64,000 bases of DNA from Scatophagus argus (GCF_020382885.2 NC_058504.1:11584519-11648518), one strand, 5' to 3'; positions 50,120 through 61,972 are shown, numbered from the stretch's first letter. Numbers and translations: made by a program. The notes: generated from the sequence alone by a model not told the origin.

Positions 50120-52745
50120 ATGGACGTACGCTTTGGACAGGTGCCGCTCACCGTTACGCACAGTAAGTAACGATGTGTCTTCAGTTAGAGGAGGTACCGC
50201 CAATACGCAGGCTGTAAGTTGCAGCCCTTCTTTTATTATTGTATGGTGATGAGTGCGCGGCTGCCCACGCAGTACCTTTTCATCGGTGTCTTTGTGATCC
50301 TCTCAGGGCATGGAGGGGTGAACCAGCTTGGCGGTGTCTTCGTTAACGGGCGCCCGTTACCGCACGTGGTGAGACAGCGCATCGTGGAGCTCGCTCAACG
50401 GGGCGTGCGGCCCTGTGAGATCTCCCGCCGGCTGCGCGTGAGTCACGGCTGCGTCAGCAAAATACTGACCAGGTAAAGGTACTCTGAGTGGTCATTTATT
50501 TAGAGTATATAATGATGTATTCAGTCATAGACGGAGTTATCGCCAGTGAACCAGATAATAATCACCTGGAGACTATCTGTAGTCTATGGAACTTTTCAAA
50601 ACAAAGTGTGAAACACGAAAACATCTTTAAAGTGCTCACTGGTAATTTGGAAATGCACATATGTATGCTTGCATGTGCGTAAATGCGTAATACTTATTTT
50701 CATGCAGCTTACTAGTTATATTATCTGATTTTATTTAACATATGCGTGTGATCATCCCGGGGTGCATTATTCAGAAATGTGTTTATTTTTAATATATAGA
50801 AATCTCAAGACCATATGATTTTTCTTGCTCTTTGAAGTGATATAGGTGCCATGCTTTCACCCACTTTATTCCACCTGAATCAGGTAAAACGTTAGACAGA
50901 CATCCTGACAGATATCAGTATTGTGAATTCAGATACAATGAAACAGGGAGCATCAGACCAGGACTGATTGGAGGCTCCAAGCCCAAAGTGGCCACTCCCA
51001 AAGTCGTGCAAACGATCCTGCATCTGAAACACACCAACCCCAGCATGTTTGCGTGGGAGATCCGAGACAGGCTGCTGCTGGAACGGGTGTGTGACGATGA
51101 AAGTGTGCCCAGCATCAGCTCCATCAACAGGTATGGACGATCTCGAGTGTGTGCTTGACAACAACAGACTCATACAGGGAGTGTTGAGTGAGTCCTGTCT
51201 GTCTCTGCAGGATCATCAGAAGCAAAGTCCAGTCTGAGTCTTACGAAGTCGGTGAGTTTCACTGTCCTTTCTACTCTTTCTTGATCTATCTGTCTCTCTG
51301 TGATGTTTCCTTACACTGACCTCTGGCCCCTGTATTGTCATCGGCATTATCAGTTGCCAGGGAAACAGCCTATTCTCCCGAGTCCACCTATTCCGTCTGT
51401 GGCATTCTGGGAATCAGGAAATGCAGCAGTAAACATAAGGAAGGTAATACAGTCTGTGAATGCAATCAGTGTATTTTTGTATTTATATGAGTATGCTTGT
51501 TTCTGCCCTTTTCGCAGAAGACGTTTTTGCACGTCACAGTAGAAAATGCACAGGTGTAAATAATAAAATGATGAATTAGCCAAATTTCATTGAGCCAAAT
51601 TTTCAATTAAAAAAATATTTCTCATTTACTTAAATAAAGTCTGAATTTCTGTCTCAGTTGTGAACTACAGTTTATGTTCTTACTGTTTCGGCAGGTGGAT
51701 AAAATAATGATACAATAAGAAAATTGTTAGACTAATTGGAACTTTTCTGCCTCTTTCAAATATGGATGCTTAAGAGACATCAGAGTTTTTTAATTTTCCA
51801 AGCTGTTTACATTAAATCACCATTTGACTGCATTTTTTCTTTCTCTCTCTCTCCTCCTGTGTCTGTGTTGAGGAACATGAAAAATCAAAAATATTTGTTC
51901 TCCACATTGACATCTTCAGGTGTAAAATAATCACAACTTCTTTTGTGTGAACACATTAACTCAAATTAGTAAATGAAATTAGTGTTTTGGGCACCACTAC
52001 TGTACAGTTTTCTTGGAGCCGGCATGTAGAGTCCAATGGAAATCTACTCTAAAATACAGTGCTTCGTTTAAAAAAAGAAAACATTTTTTATATTGAGTCA
52101 TACACCCTTATTTTTATTTTCTATATTTCAGAAAACCTGTGGGTGAAGTCAGAGATTTTTTTTCCTTGTTTTTATTTCATTGTTCTGAACCGAGTTGTGT
52201 AGGTGGATGTATTTACAGAGCAGACACACAGAATACGCTGACAGAATTCTGTGTTAATATTACTCTTGTTGAAACAGTCCCCGCGGCAGGACGTCCACCT
52301 CACCACCCCAGGCTTCTGTCCTCTCAGGCTGTAGGCTCTCTGCTCCTCCCAGCCTCCCCCTCACCTCAGCCTCTCATTACAGGCCCACGTACATCTCCAA
52401 CCCTCCATCACTGCAAGCCATTAGAACAGGGCATTGCACAGATGAAAATGTACACTTACAGCTGGGATGACACACATGCATGTATTTTATCATTCTACTA
52501 ATTAGAACAAGTGACAATTGCAGCATGGGGACGTAGGTAGGAAGAGAAATAAATGTGAGCTTGGACAGAAGCTGTTTTGTTTTCCAGGAGGAGACGTCTC
52601 CTACCACGAGCAGCCATGTTCCTGTAGTGATGCGTGGGGGTGGCCTGTCCCCTGCCTCACCCTTTACCATGGCCCACCAGCTAATCATAATCCAGACCTC
52701 TTGGGGCAGTATGCATCTAACTATGATCATTCATGTCTAATATGA
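50120..52745 (+). CDS. Divergent, compact PAX2/5/8-class paired-box gene at a PAX5-type locus
   Basis: This encodes a paired-domain DNA-binding transcription factor. Firm exons are 50307-50472 (166 nt), 50933-51130 (198 nt), 51211-51251 and 51354-51443. Likely exons are 50120-50162, 51518-51553, 52278-52388 (weak donor) and 52588-52745. The full chain is 843 nt (280 aa) with consistent phases, and phases at the paired-domain exons equal those I recall for PAX2/5/8. The paired domain (about residues 16-142) has [58 protein letters not shown] and SSINRIIR. ERVCD with [13 protein letters not shown] and INRIIRxKVQ points to PAX2/5/8, not PAX1/9, 3/7 or 4/6. An octapeptide YSVCGILGI (about 162-170) parallels YSISGILGI of PAX5. 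No partial homeodomain is recognisable. The last exon ([10 protein letters not shown] ... NYDH) faintly resembles the PAX5 C-terminus (YNDSWRFPN ... AYDRH). Many substitutions and short introns contrast with the conserved, very long vertebrate PAX5. Confidence 0.8.
50307..50472 (+). CDS. pax exon 2: paired domain, PAI subdomain
   Basis: It begins in phase 1 after CTCTCAG and ends ACCAG|GTAAAG. It covers the beta-hairpin ([17 protein letters not shown]) and the first helix-turn-helix ([20 protein letters not shown], then [11 protein letters not shown]). An in-frame ATG at 50243 upstream of the acceptor would allow an unspliced N-terminus; the spliced form is preferred because it keeps the family gene structure. 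Confidence 0.88.
50933..51130 (+). CDS. pax exon 3: paired domain, linker and RED subdomain
   Basis: It starts TACAATGAAACAGG after TTCAG and ends ATCAACAG|GTATGG. The encoded [20 protein letters not shown] and [20 protein letters not shown] carry the linker and the second helical bundle. Unusual residues compared with PAX5 include [12 protein letters not shown] where PAX5 has EKIAEYKRQNPT. Confidence 0.9.
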
Positions 52746-52951
52746 GTTCAGCTTTAATCTCTTAATTAAAATGATTTCTCTCATGTCTCCTCTTGTTTAG
52801 GGCCTCCATGTCCTTACAACTGAACTAGGCTGCAAAAGACCTCAGAGGAGAGAACATCATCCCCTCAGTGCCACAAACAAGAAGATTTCAAAACTGGATT
52901 GACTGAAATTGTATTTAGAACAATCCAAATCTCGATTAGAATTGTAAACAG

Positions 52952-52957
52952 AAATAA
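52952..52957 (+). terminator. Putative polyadenylation signal of the pax gene
   Basis: AATAAA lies about 207 nt after the proposed pax stop codon (52743-52745). It is in a suitable position for a short 3'UTR. Confidence 0.4.
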
Positions 52958-54741
52958 AAACTGAAAATAAGACTGAAATGACATCACTTTTTGTGTTTGT
53001 TTTCATTCATTTGGAGCCAAAGACCATACACATGCTGTGGTTTCAGAACCTTAGCAGACCTTCATCAGTCCAACGCATTATCCCGCCTCCCTGTCGCCCC
53101 CCCCTTGTGGCCCTCCTCATATTCCTCAGTCAGGGGCTGAGGGGTCGCATCATTAGGAGCCCTGTGATGGAGGACAGTGACTGTTTTCTCTCCTCGGTGC
53201 GCATCTCTCTGGCTTCCCCTCTAGCATGAGCGATTAAAGGAGGAGGTGGGAAATGCCAGAGGGACTGGCAGGGTCAAAGAACACCGCTGAGAAAAACATC
53301 TGTGACCAGCAGTGCGGCATCAGTCTATAGGAGGCGTGTAGAGAGCAGACGCATCGTGTGCATATCTACGTACATGCACTTTATGTATGCGTGACACATA
53401 AAGTATTTAAAATGTACAAATACTTGTATGCGACACCGAGGGGAATGTTTGTTGCAGATGTTAACATTTTCAATTTTAACGCCCTAAATGGAACGTAATC
53501 ATCATTGATGTTAGTTCCATCTGTGCTTTTCCTGCTGAATGTCACTTGTTAACTAATCCAGTAGAAGTTTGCATCATTAGGGGGCAAAGGCTGTCAGTGC
53601 TTTTGCTCATAGGTGTCACCGTCAGTAAGATTACACAGAGCTGTCACTTTCAAGCTGCAACTCGTTAAGACAACATATTTGGCTTTAAAAACAACGAATC
53701 TGAAGTGGCTCCTCACCCTCCGGCCATCTGCCAGTAATGAGTTGTTTTAGGTATTAGTTTTGTTCAGTCAATTCTCTGGAGGACATTATGAGACAAGCTG
53801 TTGCTAGGAGAACAGTGACGCCAGACGACCCAAAGGGGAAACTCTTATTTTCAGTCCTGACAACAAAACCAACAGGGACCCGATCAAAGACCTCAGGCTG
53901 TGCTCTGTGAAATAACACGAGCCAGTCCTACAGGTGTCCTAAAAAGTGAATACGTCTGAAACTAACAGTGAAAACATTTTTAAACCCATCGGTTGTGCTG
54001 TCAAAGCTTTAAATCAGTTGTTTACTCCTGCTCTCTCTTATCCAGGTTTCTGTGGCATGCCGTGCAGTGCAGCCTCCTGAAATAAACATGAAGATGTGGT
54101 TTAGTCACCTATGGAAAGCAAGTTTTTAAATGAATGTATTTTTAATTATCATTATTTTACATACATGCTACAGATGATTTTTAATGTGAAAAGCACATGA
54201 ACTACTCCTCAAGGACAACAGGTTGTGGACTGCAAGCTATCTGCATTACTCGGCAAACATGTCACCTGCTGAGTCATTCCTCCATGCAGGTATTTGCAGA
54301 ACACTTGAGGACACATTCAAATCTAAAAGTTACATGTAAAAAACTTGCTGTCACCTGTTTTTGTTCAGAACTCACTTGTCAAATACCTAAAATTGGCAGG
54401 CTGATATGTTAAACATTTAAAACTTGGGACTCTGCTGAAATAAAGTTGAAAAACTGTCATGCCCTCCTCACTGTGTTCTCTCATTGAAAATATATTTAGT
54501 TTTAACACAATATTAAAAGAGAAAGAAGACCTAGATTTTGTCTTTATCTCTATTGCATATTTGTAGATGGGGTTTTTTTTCTATTCGAAGGTGAATATGT
54601 CCATTGACTACATCAGAAAATGATGGTTCAGCTCTGTGTTTGCACTCAAGAGGTGGGAGGTTCAGCATCCATGTTAGTTTCAATTTCCCGGCCCTGTTGG
54701 CACACAGAGGATAAACCTGCTCAGTCACTCCAGCAGTAACG
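52958..54741 (+). other. Intergenic region downstream of the pax gene
   Basis: No domain-bearing frame is visible. The composition is ordinary and AT-rich, with no clear repeat ends. Confidence 0.4.
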
Positions 54742-56754
54742 ATGTGCAGCTGTAGTCCATCCTGCTGTCTGAACGACCTGAGCGCCTCCAATGATGCTGC
54801 TGCTGATCTTTGTCCACACCGTCGTTCACCCAGCAGCTGCGATGCGTTCAAAGATCGTCCGTCTAACGTTATTAGCATCTGCAGGGAGTACGAGCAGGCA
54901 GCAGGGGGCAACTTGTTTCCACACGTTTCACGGGTAAGGTGAAGTGAACGGTCTTCTACTGGTGGTGTTACTAGTAGTAGGTGTATTAGCAATATTAGAA
55001 TTGCTACAGCCACCATTGTACTTTCATCATCATTATTATTATTGTTATTATTAGTGTTAGTACTGTTGTTGTTGTTGTTGTTGTAAAAATTAAAAAGTGA
55101 AAAAGGAGAGAAAAGAAAACTGAAAACACATTTTTTAGGTTGGTCTTGAAAAGTTTTGTCTCATATAAACATCAGTTTGGAGTCTGCAGTGCTGTATGCA
55201 TGTCAAAGCAAGTAGACAATATTAACAACAGCAATAAACATGATAACGATGAATTTAATCAAACCAGACTTTTCCAAACAGACTCAAATTAATGGATCAT
55301 GATTTATTAGGCCACATGTTTAGTTATAAATTTATATAATTAATCATGTTATTTATTTAACAAGTGACACAGTGAAGGTCTTGGCTATTCCAATCTTATC
55401 ACATATAGCATTATATCATAGTTATTATTTAATTGTGGGTAATGTGGTACGAACAGAGTAAAACATTAACTAATTTACATGTCTCACGGTACACATGCGC
55501 TGTAGGTTGAACCACAGAGGAGAAACAGGCACAGTAAGAAATGGCTGCTGAGGAACTGCGTGCTATGTTTCCTCCTGGCATTGACTTTCCTCAGTAAGTG
55601 ATAAAATGTCCATGTGCTGACTGAAAGCAAACCAAGTTTTCTTGATGTACAACAGATTATAGAAGAGCTTAATATGACAAAGTTGACGAACGGCCATAGG
55701 AATCAATGGTCAAATGTCTCTGTGATATCAGTGCTTTCCAGTGGTGCAAGTGCACAAGTAAAAGTATTATCGGTATTACTATTATCAATAGATTGTAAAT
55801 ACTGATAGATCAATGCGTTTTACTGTTAATAATTAGCTGAAATATACATAGTTTCATCCAGTGGTTCCCAACCTTTGGTTTGGCCTCCTTCATAGGGTCA
55901 CAAGATAAACTTCTGCTGAGTCTTCTCAAATAATTTAATTTTTTTTTCTCTAACTCTTTAACTATAAATTGTTAGCGCCTCACACTTTTTTATGCTTATT
56001 GGTTCCTTTTCAAACCCTCAGTATTGATCCATAACAATGTATCAATAAGTTTACCATATGATTGAAGCAGTGGAGCAAAAGTATAAAGTAAATGAATATA
56101 AATTGAAAATACACCAGTAAAGAACAAAAACTTTAGAATTGTACTTAGGTAGTACTTTAGCGGATGTTATTTTGTTTATTTTGTTTTTTGGCTTATAACA
56201 GGTATAACTTATTACAGTATCAAGTTGGCTTAGTTCTAGTGATTATTATGACATTTTATAAGAAATTGCTTTTGAGTTGTTTGGGTTTTCCTTTTATTTT
56301 TGTCTTTTTCTTGCTCAAGTGGGAACAGTTGGAAAGGAAGACACTGATGTACAAGATTATGTAAGTAAATGTTAGCCCAAACACTTACAGCTTCCTGATA
56401 TAAGACGGAAAAGACTGTCTCTCTCTCTCTCTCTGAATGTCTTTCTCTGTCTTTTAGGATGCTGATGTCTTTCTTCTATTCCAAGCTCTGAGGTCGTTGG
56501 GACGTCTGCTGTTCTGGACTATTTTGTTGCTCCTGTGTCTCCTCCAGATGTTCCTCTGGTTGATCAAGTGCATGCTGTGGTTCATCTCCATTTCTGTGTC
56601 CCCCATCTGTCACTGTCTGTCGTTCCTCGTGTCCTGTCTTCTACTGCTGCTACATTACCTGTGTTATGCAGTGGTTTTTGCCACCGCCAGTCCCATGTAC
56701 GTTTACGGCATACTCCTCAGTGTCGGCATTTCACTTCTTATTTTCACCAGATGA
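54742..56754 (+). CDS. Unrecognised small multi-pass membrane protein (predicted four-exon gene)
   Basis: The predicted exons are 54742-54933, 55506-55593, 56320-56360 and 56458-56754, all GT-AG and in one frame (618 nt, 205 aa). The last exon is the best supported: 98 codons open after TTTTAG, very rich in Leu, Phe and Cys, with at least three hydrophobic segments (about residues 122-143, 150-182 and 188-204) and a C-terminus SVGISLLIFTR. Exon 2 encodes a basic stretch (RRNRHSKKW) followed by a hydrophobic segment (LCFLLALTFL). Exon 3 gives an acidic loop (GKEDTDVQDYDADV). The exon 2 acceptor has a poor pyrimidine tract and exon 1 is uncertain. I recognise no family. It sits between the pax gene and stap1 on the same strand. 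No function is claimed. Confidence 0.5.
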
Positions 56755-57713
56755 AAGCCAAACGTGTGTGGAAGATCATTTTCTTATATAGAAAGTAAAT
56801 TGCTAATTTTGCTTGTAAATGCCTAAACACCTTCAGCTTGACATTACACCACATTCTTCTTGATAACGAATGTTAGAAAACATTAGTGTAACAGATACTG
56901 CTGACTCAGTTGGTGAGTCTTTTCTACCTTTGCTGTTGTTAAATTTGACCATTTCATCACACCTCAGTAACATTTATACCGTCTCACTTTAAACAGCAAA
57001 ATGTTAACTATTGTGCTAATCTAATGTTTAAAATACGGCATCTTTTTAAAGGACATATACACCATAGTTTGTCTATGAGAGAGTTTACAATAATCATGAC
57101 TGTTAAATTGGGTGTCGTATTTAAGTGCTATCAAAAATACGTATTTTCCATATCACCTGTAGTGCTCTTTATCCATCTACACTGCTTTGGTGTGCATTGT
57201 TGAGTTAAAAATGTGCATTAAGTTATAGCTCATGTCAGAAAACTCCCTAAATGTGTGGTAACCATACCAATAATGTGATGGAAATAATTAACTTTCCTGT
57301 GCATTAAGAGTTTGTCTTATCTTGTGCTCTGTAGGTGTGTGTTGACTAGACAGAAGATTGCATGCTGAGTCTGCAGTCTTTGCTGTCTTTATGCCCAGGT
57401 TCAAAGTACAAAAGAACGTTTTTATTGGGGATATTTATACTAACTACTGCTTTCTTCATAAATCACTGCGGTGTTTCCTCATTCTCACAGGAGGACATTG
57501 CAGGTTTATAGACCAATAATCATTTCAGAAAAAGTAAACTAAGGACCCAACAGGGATTTCTCACTGCTTTGAGAGCCATGTGAGGCAACAACAAGAAACA
57601 AAACTTTCTCAGGACCAAAAACTGAGCTGTCTGTTGAGCGTTACGGACTTCACGGCTGGACGAAGAGAAGTGAACCGAGCACAAGTTGAGCCGCATCACA
57701 CGTGGATTCTGAC

Positions 57714-58859
57714 ATGTTTGCACACTCCAGAGTTGTCCACAAGAAGAGGGAGACCATCACCGCTCTGCCTCTCCACTACTCTGGAACTCTGCTGAAGAGA
57801 GAACGAAAAGATGAGGTGAGGCGGAAAAGACCCAGACTGTAAACGTATACAGTATGTAAGATAAAGAAATTTTCTATTTCTATGTGTACATATATTATTG
57901 GTATTATTATTATTACTATCATTATATACTGCTGTTGCTACCATTATATACTGTTATTTTACTATTATTTATTATCACACAAGTGTCCTTTAAGTGTATT
58001 TTTATTCTATTGTTCTACTTCAGCATTTCGTCTTATTGTATTTTTGTTGTATTCAAATGTACCGGACTGGTATGACATAAAGTCATCTATCTATCTGTCT
58101 GTCTATCTCTTTATCTAAACGAGTAATGACAGCATTCAGCATGAGGGTTTGTAAAAGCGGATTAAGTGCTGATGATTCAGTGCATGTGCAGCTGGCCAAT
58201 AGCAGGCATTCAAAATGACAGCTGTGATTTTCAGGATTTTAAGACGTTCTACGCGGAGCTCCGAGGAGCCACACTCTTTCTGTACGAGAATGACTCACAG
58301 GATACAGTAAGCAAACAGCTTCATTTGTTCCTCTGCCTTAAGTTTTACTCGTGACAGTAAAAATTGCAATTTATAAAATAACATTTTTACATGATTCATA
58401 AACAGTGAATTTAACAATCGTTTCCCCCAGATGTCTCTTGTGGAGCCTTAAACACCAAAGCAACACTGTTGAATCACGTTATAAGTCACTCCAATTTGAA
58501 ATCATGAATAAATGTCGTTCTGATCAAAAATGACTGATGACAAGCATCTCTGATTTTTGTTTTGTTTGTTTGTTTACTTTGTCAGTACACAGATAAGCTG
58601 TTCCTGGAGGACCTGAAGTCCATGGAGTTAGAGTCTCCATATAAGAATATGCAGCCATGCATCTTCACTCTCACACTGCCCACAGGGGAGGTGCAGCTTA
58701 AGGTGCGTTGCAGTGAAACCCGAAGGCTTTTTTCTTTTTTCTTTTGTTTGTAAGCTTCACGTGACCAAACTGTGTGCCGTTTGTGTTCCTGCACAGTTGA
58801 ACAATCCTGACAAAGGAGAGGAGTGGAGGTGTTACATCCTGACTGTGACCAAAGTAACC

Positions 58860-58891
<32 letters not shown>

Positions 58892-61221
58892 GCAACTAAG
58901 CTTTAAGACAGTGGGAGTCTGTTTAATCGATAAAAAAGCAATAACAAACCCCTGATGTTTTGAGCTCAAACCTGCTCCAAGAGCAGGTATTTAACTATAC
59001 ATGATTCTGGATCATGTATAGTGGAACAAAACAATTTGAAGGCATCTTTTTTTTTTCAAAAATGGATAGTGAGGTTACAAACAAGGTAGAAGGGATAGCT
59101 GCAAACTAAAAATAAAAAACAAGTTAATCTGTTAGGCACGAGACAGAAAGACTGTGTCAGTAAATATTAAGGAATTTATTTTCAGTGTTTGGATTGAACA
59201 CTTTTCTCACACTAGGATTTAGTTACTAATCCATTGCATTCTGTGTGAAATAGCCTGTACTTGTAATAAGAGTGAGTCAATGTTGAGGCTGAGCTCTGCT
59301 TCCCTGCAGAGACAGATTCCCAGTAAGGTGCAGCTGCTGCCTGGTCAGGTGTCACGGCTGGAGGACGCTCTGGCTGAGGAGAGGAGGAGAAAAAACCTCC
59401 CCATGTTCCGTCCGGAGCTCCCACCCCGACCAGCCCACCTAAACACAACCCCCATCTCCCCTCCGCTGACCAAAGACAAGCCAGACCATGACTCGGAGTT
59501 GCCCAAGTAAGTTAGACTTTCCTTTTCAGATTCTTCTTCCTAGTTATCTCCGCTCTCTGACAGACTGAATAACTACTTATTCCAACAAAAGATACAGTAA
59601 CACTAAGTGGTTATTAGCATTTTTGATCTCAACCACTTCTCATTATCTGAAACCTATAAACTTGTGTGCGTACATGCGGACCTTGTCCCCTGCCCTCTCG
59701 TTACGTCTCCAACGTTATTATCTCCAGAGGCAATGAGGAAATGTTTGTGCTTTTCTCGTGGTTCCTGCAGGTGTTTCTTCAACGTGACCCGGGAGGAAGC
59801 TAAACGGATGTTGGAGGCAAACCCCGAGTACGGAAGCATGATCCTCCGTCCATCCAAACTTCCCAACAACTATGCTGTGACCCTCAGACAAGTGATGTCC
59901 AGGTCTGACAATCCAGCTCAACTGCTGAAATGTACCATACAGAATAGTGCATGAGTTCATCTTTAGGAGACTCTCTTGAAGTGAGAGAAGTTGTCAAAGC
60001 CTTTGCAACCATTCACTCATCACATGAATATGAATCATTGGTTTCATAGCTTTTCTTTTATAGATAAACATATGGATTGGTGGTGGTTGCTTTTTGCTCA
60101 GTTTGTTTGCATTTCATATATAAAATGCACAAACAAGTCCAAGCGTTGTTGTTCGTCAAAGGTCAGCAGAAAGCAAATAATCCTCCTCTTCCTTGTGTTT
60201 CAGTGGGCCTGTTGTGACCCATTACAGAGTGACCTCCACAAACGCAGGTTTCATCATTGAATTGGACGAACCAGTAAGTCCCACTGAAAAAAAAAAATCA
60301 AATTGTTGCTGTGCGTTCATACACTCGTACTTATGGGAATTAAGATCTTTCCAAGTCGGCTGCTAAATCATCACCGCGTACATGTACTGTGTGTAAACTA
60401 AAACCTGAAATGCATAATTCAGTCCTGCAAAATGTGGATCCTCTTATGATTCCAGATATTTTGAGATTGGCCACCTTGATCACCAACATAGTCGCAGCAT
60501 TGGCCGCAGAGTAGGAAACGTTTACATATGCAAGTGGAAATGACGTCAATCATTGTTAATTTCTCTGCTTTTCTTCGCATGTCCTCTCCCCCGTAGGTGA
60601 CCGTCTCCTCCTTGGACAGTGTACTTAAATACTTTCTTGAAAAGACAGAGTACCGTTTTCAACCCTACATGCCTTCTGAGCCCTACAACACTCGCATCGG
60701 TGAGAAGAGCACCGCTGTCACAATTACACTCATGTTCAGCAGCAAGTTCAAAACTCCTAACAGTGTGTGTTCAACAGATTTGGCGCCTGCTCCGGAGTAC
60801 ATCACCATGAGGCCATTTGCATCTAAAACAGTACCCAAAGCTGAAGTGGTACCTATGCAGAAGTCACAGACCAAAGATGTATTTCCGTCCTCTACAAACA
60901 AGGGTGTGGAAGGTGAATACCTGGAGCCTGATGCTTCCTGCTCTGATTATCAGAACCTTGAGTAGGTTGGGAATGATTTATCAGATGCTGCTTTGGGTTG
61001 GTATATCAAGATGCATATATGAGTAGTCTAAATGAGTGTTGTGAATGAATATTTTTCGTCTGCCAGCTCAGTTGAATGAAGAGCTTCTGGAAGCTTTTAA
61101 AAAACTGAAGAAACCCGTCAACGCCACAGCTGGCAAGATGGAAGTCATCACCTGCGAGGGTGAAACCAGTGAAGATTCCAAGTTCAAAGTACAGTGGAAT
61201 CCGGAGACTGCAGCAAAGTAA
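57714..61221 (+). CDS. Signal-transducing adaptor protein (PH-SH2), STAP1-like
   Basis: This is a cytoplasmic adaptor acting downstream of tyrosine kinases in haematopoietic signalling (family knowledge). Coding exons are 57714-57815, 58235-58306, 58586-58702, 58797-58853, 59310-59506, 59771-59902, 60204-60273, 60597-60699, 60778-60912 and 61067-61221 (1140 nt, 379 aa). The PH domain runs from ITALPLHYSGTLLKRE through FYAELRGATLFLYEND and LPTGEVQL to GEEWRCYILTVTK. The SH2 domain runs from CFFNVTREEAKRMLE through GSMILRPS (Arg of the phosphotyrosine pocket) and THYRVTS to LDSVLKYFLEKTEYRFQPYM. ITALPL and LRGxTLF are closer to STAP1 than STAP2, but the C-terminal extension with a charged helix (LNEELLEAFKKLKK) recalls STAP2. 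The 78-nt stretch 60700-60777 and the read-through after 60912 give alternative forms. It is convergent with the ankrd13-type gene. Confidence 0.9.
60700..60777 (+). other. Optional 78-nt in-frame intron in stap1
   Basis: The stretch begins GTGAGA and ends TCAACAG, is a multiple of three, and has no stop in frame. Removal joins YNTRI to DLAPAPEYITM; retention adds 26 residues. Splicing is preferred because the retained peptide resembles nothing in STAP proteins. Confidence 0.55.
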
Positions 61222-61689
61222 CAAAGTCTAACAAAGATTACAAGCTACCCTGTGGTTATCATTCTGGCACTAATGACACAACATTAGTGAAAATATGTCA
61301 GAAATGAACTGGTGTGGAGATTAAATTTAAATGAAAGAGGTTCTCAGTTTCTTAAAGCAAACTGTCACAAACTCAGAGGATCACAAAAACAAAAATCCAT
61401 TACAGTTTCCCAGAAACCAAAGTGATCAGGGTTGTTGTCCATGTTTGATATGAAGGAACGATCGAACAGTGGAATTTGTTCTTTTGTTGAAAAGAATTCA
61501 ATATAAGACATAATGCATGTGGATTGTAATTCTTTATTTTTCACACATATGAGTAAACCAACATAAAGGTTTCAAATGTTATAATCATATTTTTATTCCA
61601 TAGTTATTCCATCAAGATTGTATTTTCATATTTTCATATTTATCACAGATAATGTTATAGGTTTAAAGTTTAAGGATCATTCATCACTC

Positions 61690-61695
61690 AATAAA
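61690..61695 (+). terminator. Putative polyadenylation signal of stap1
   Basis: AATAAA lies 469 nt after the stap1 stop codon. Minus-strand AATAAA signals for the convergent gene occur at 61592-61597 and 61533-61538, so the two 3'UTRs may overlap. Confidence 0.45.
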
Positions 61696-61972
61696 AGACA
61701 GCAAGACTGTGAAAAATCTTAATAATAATAATAAAAAATCCAAAGACTTTTGTCTCCTCCCTCACTGTAGTGTGTATTGGAGTACCTGTTTCACTCTCAC
61801 TTCTTATATTCTGGTCCTTTACGCTCTGTTGTAGCAGCCTTCATGTGAGAAAGACAAATAAAATATCTGTAATAACTTAACATCTCAGGATTTAAAAAAT
61901 AAAAATAAAAACAGAATAAATTAAGAGGATTGTTCCCCAGTGAAAATCACAGCTCCACTGCTGTTGGTGACA

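Noticed and set aside
54531-55016. 161-codon open frame on the minus strand with a hydrophobic N-terminus
   Set aside because: No family resemblance. The first part runs through repetitive ACTAGTAGTAGG-type sequence, and the CpG-rich core is equally well explained by the plus-strand first exon of the membrane-protein model. It remains possible but unsupported.
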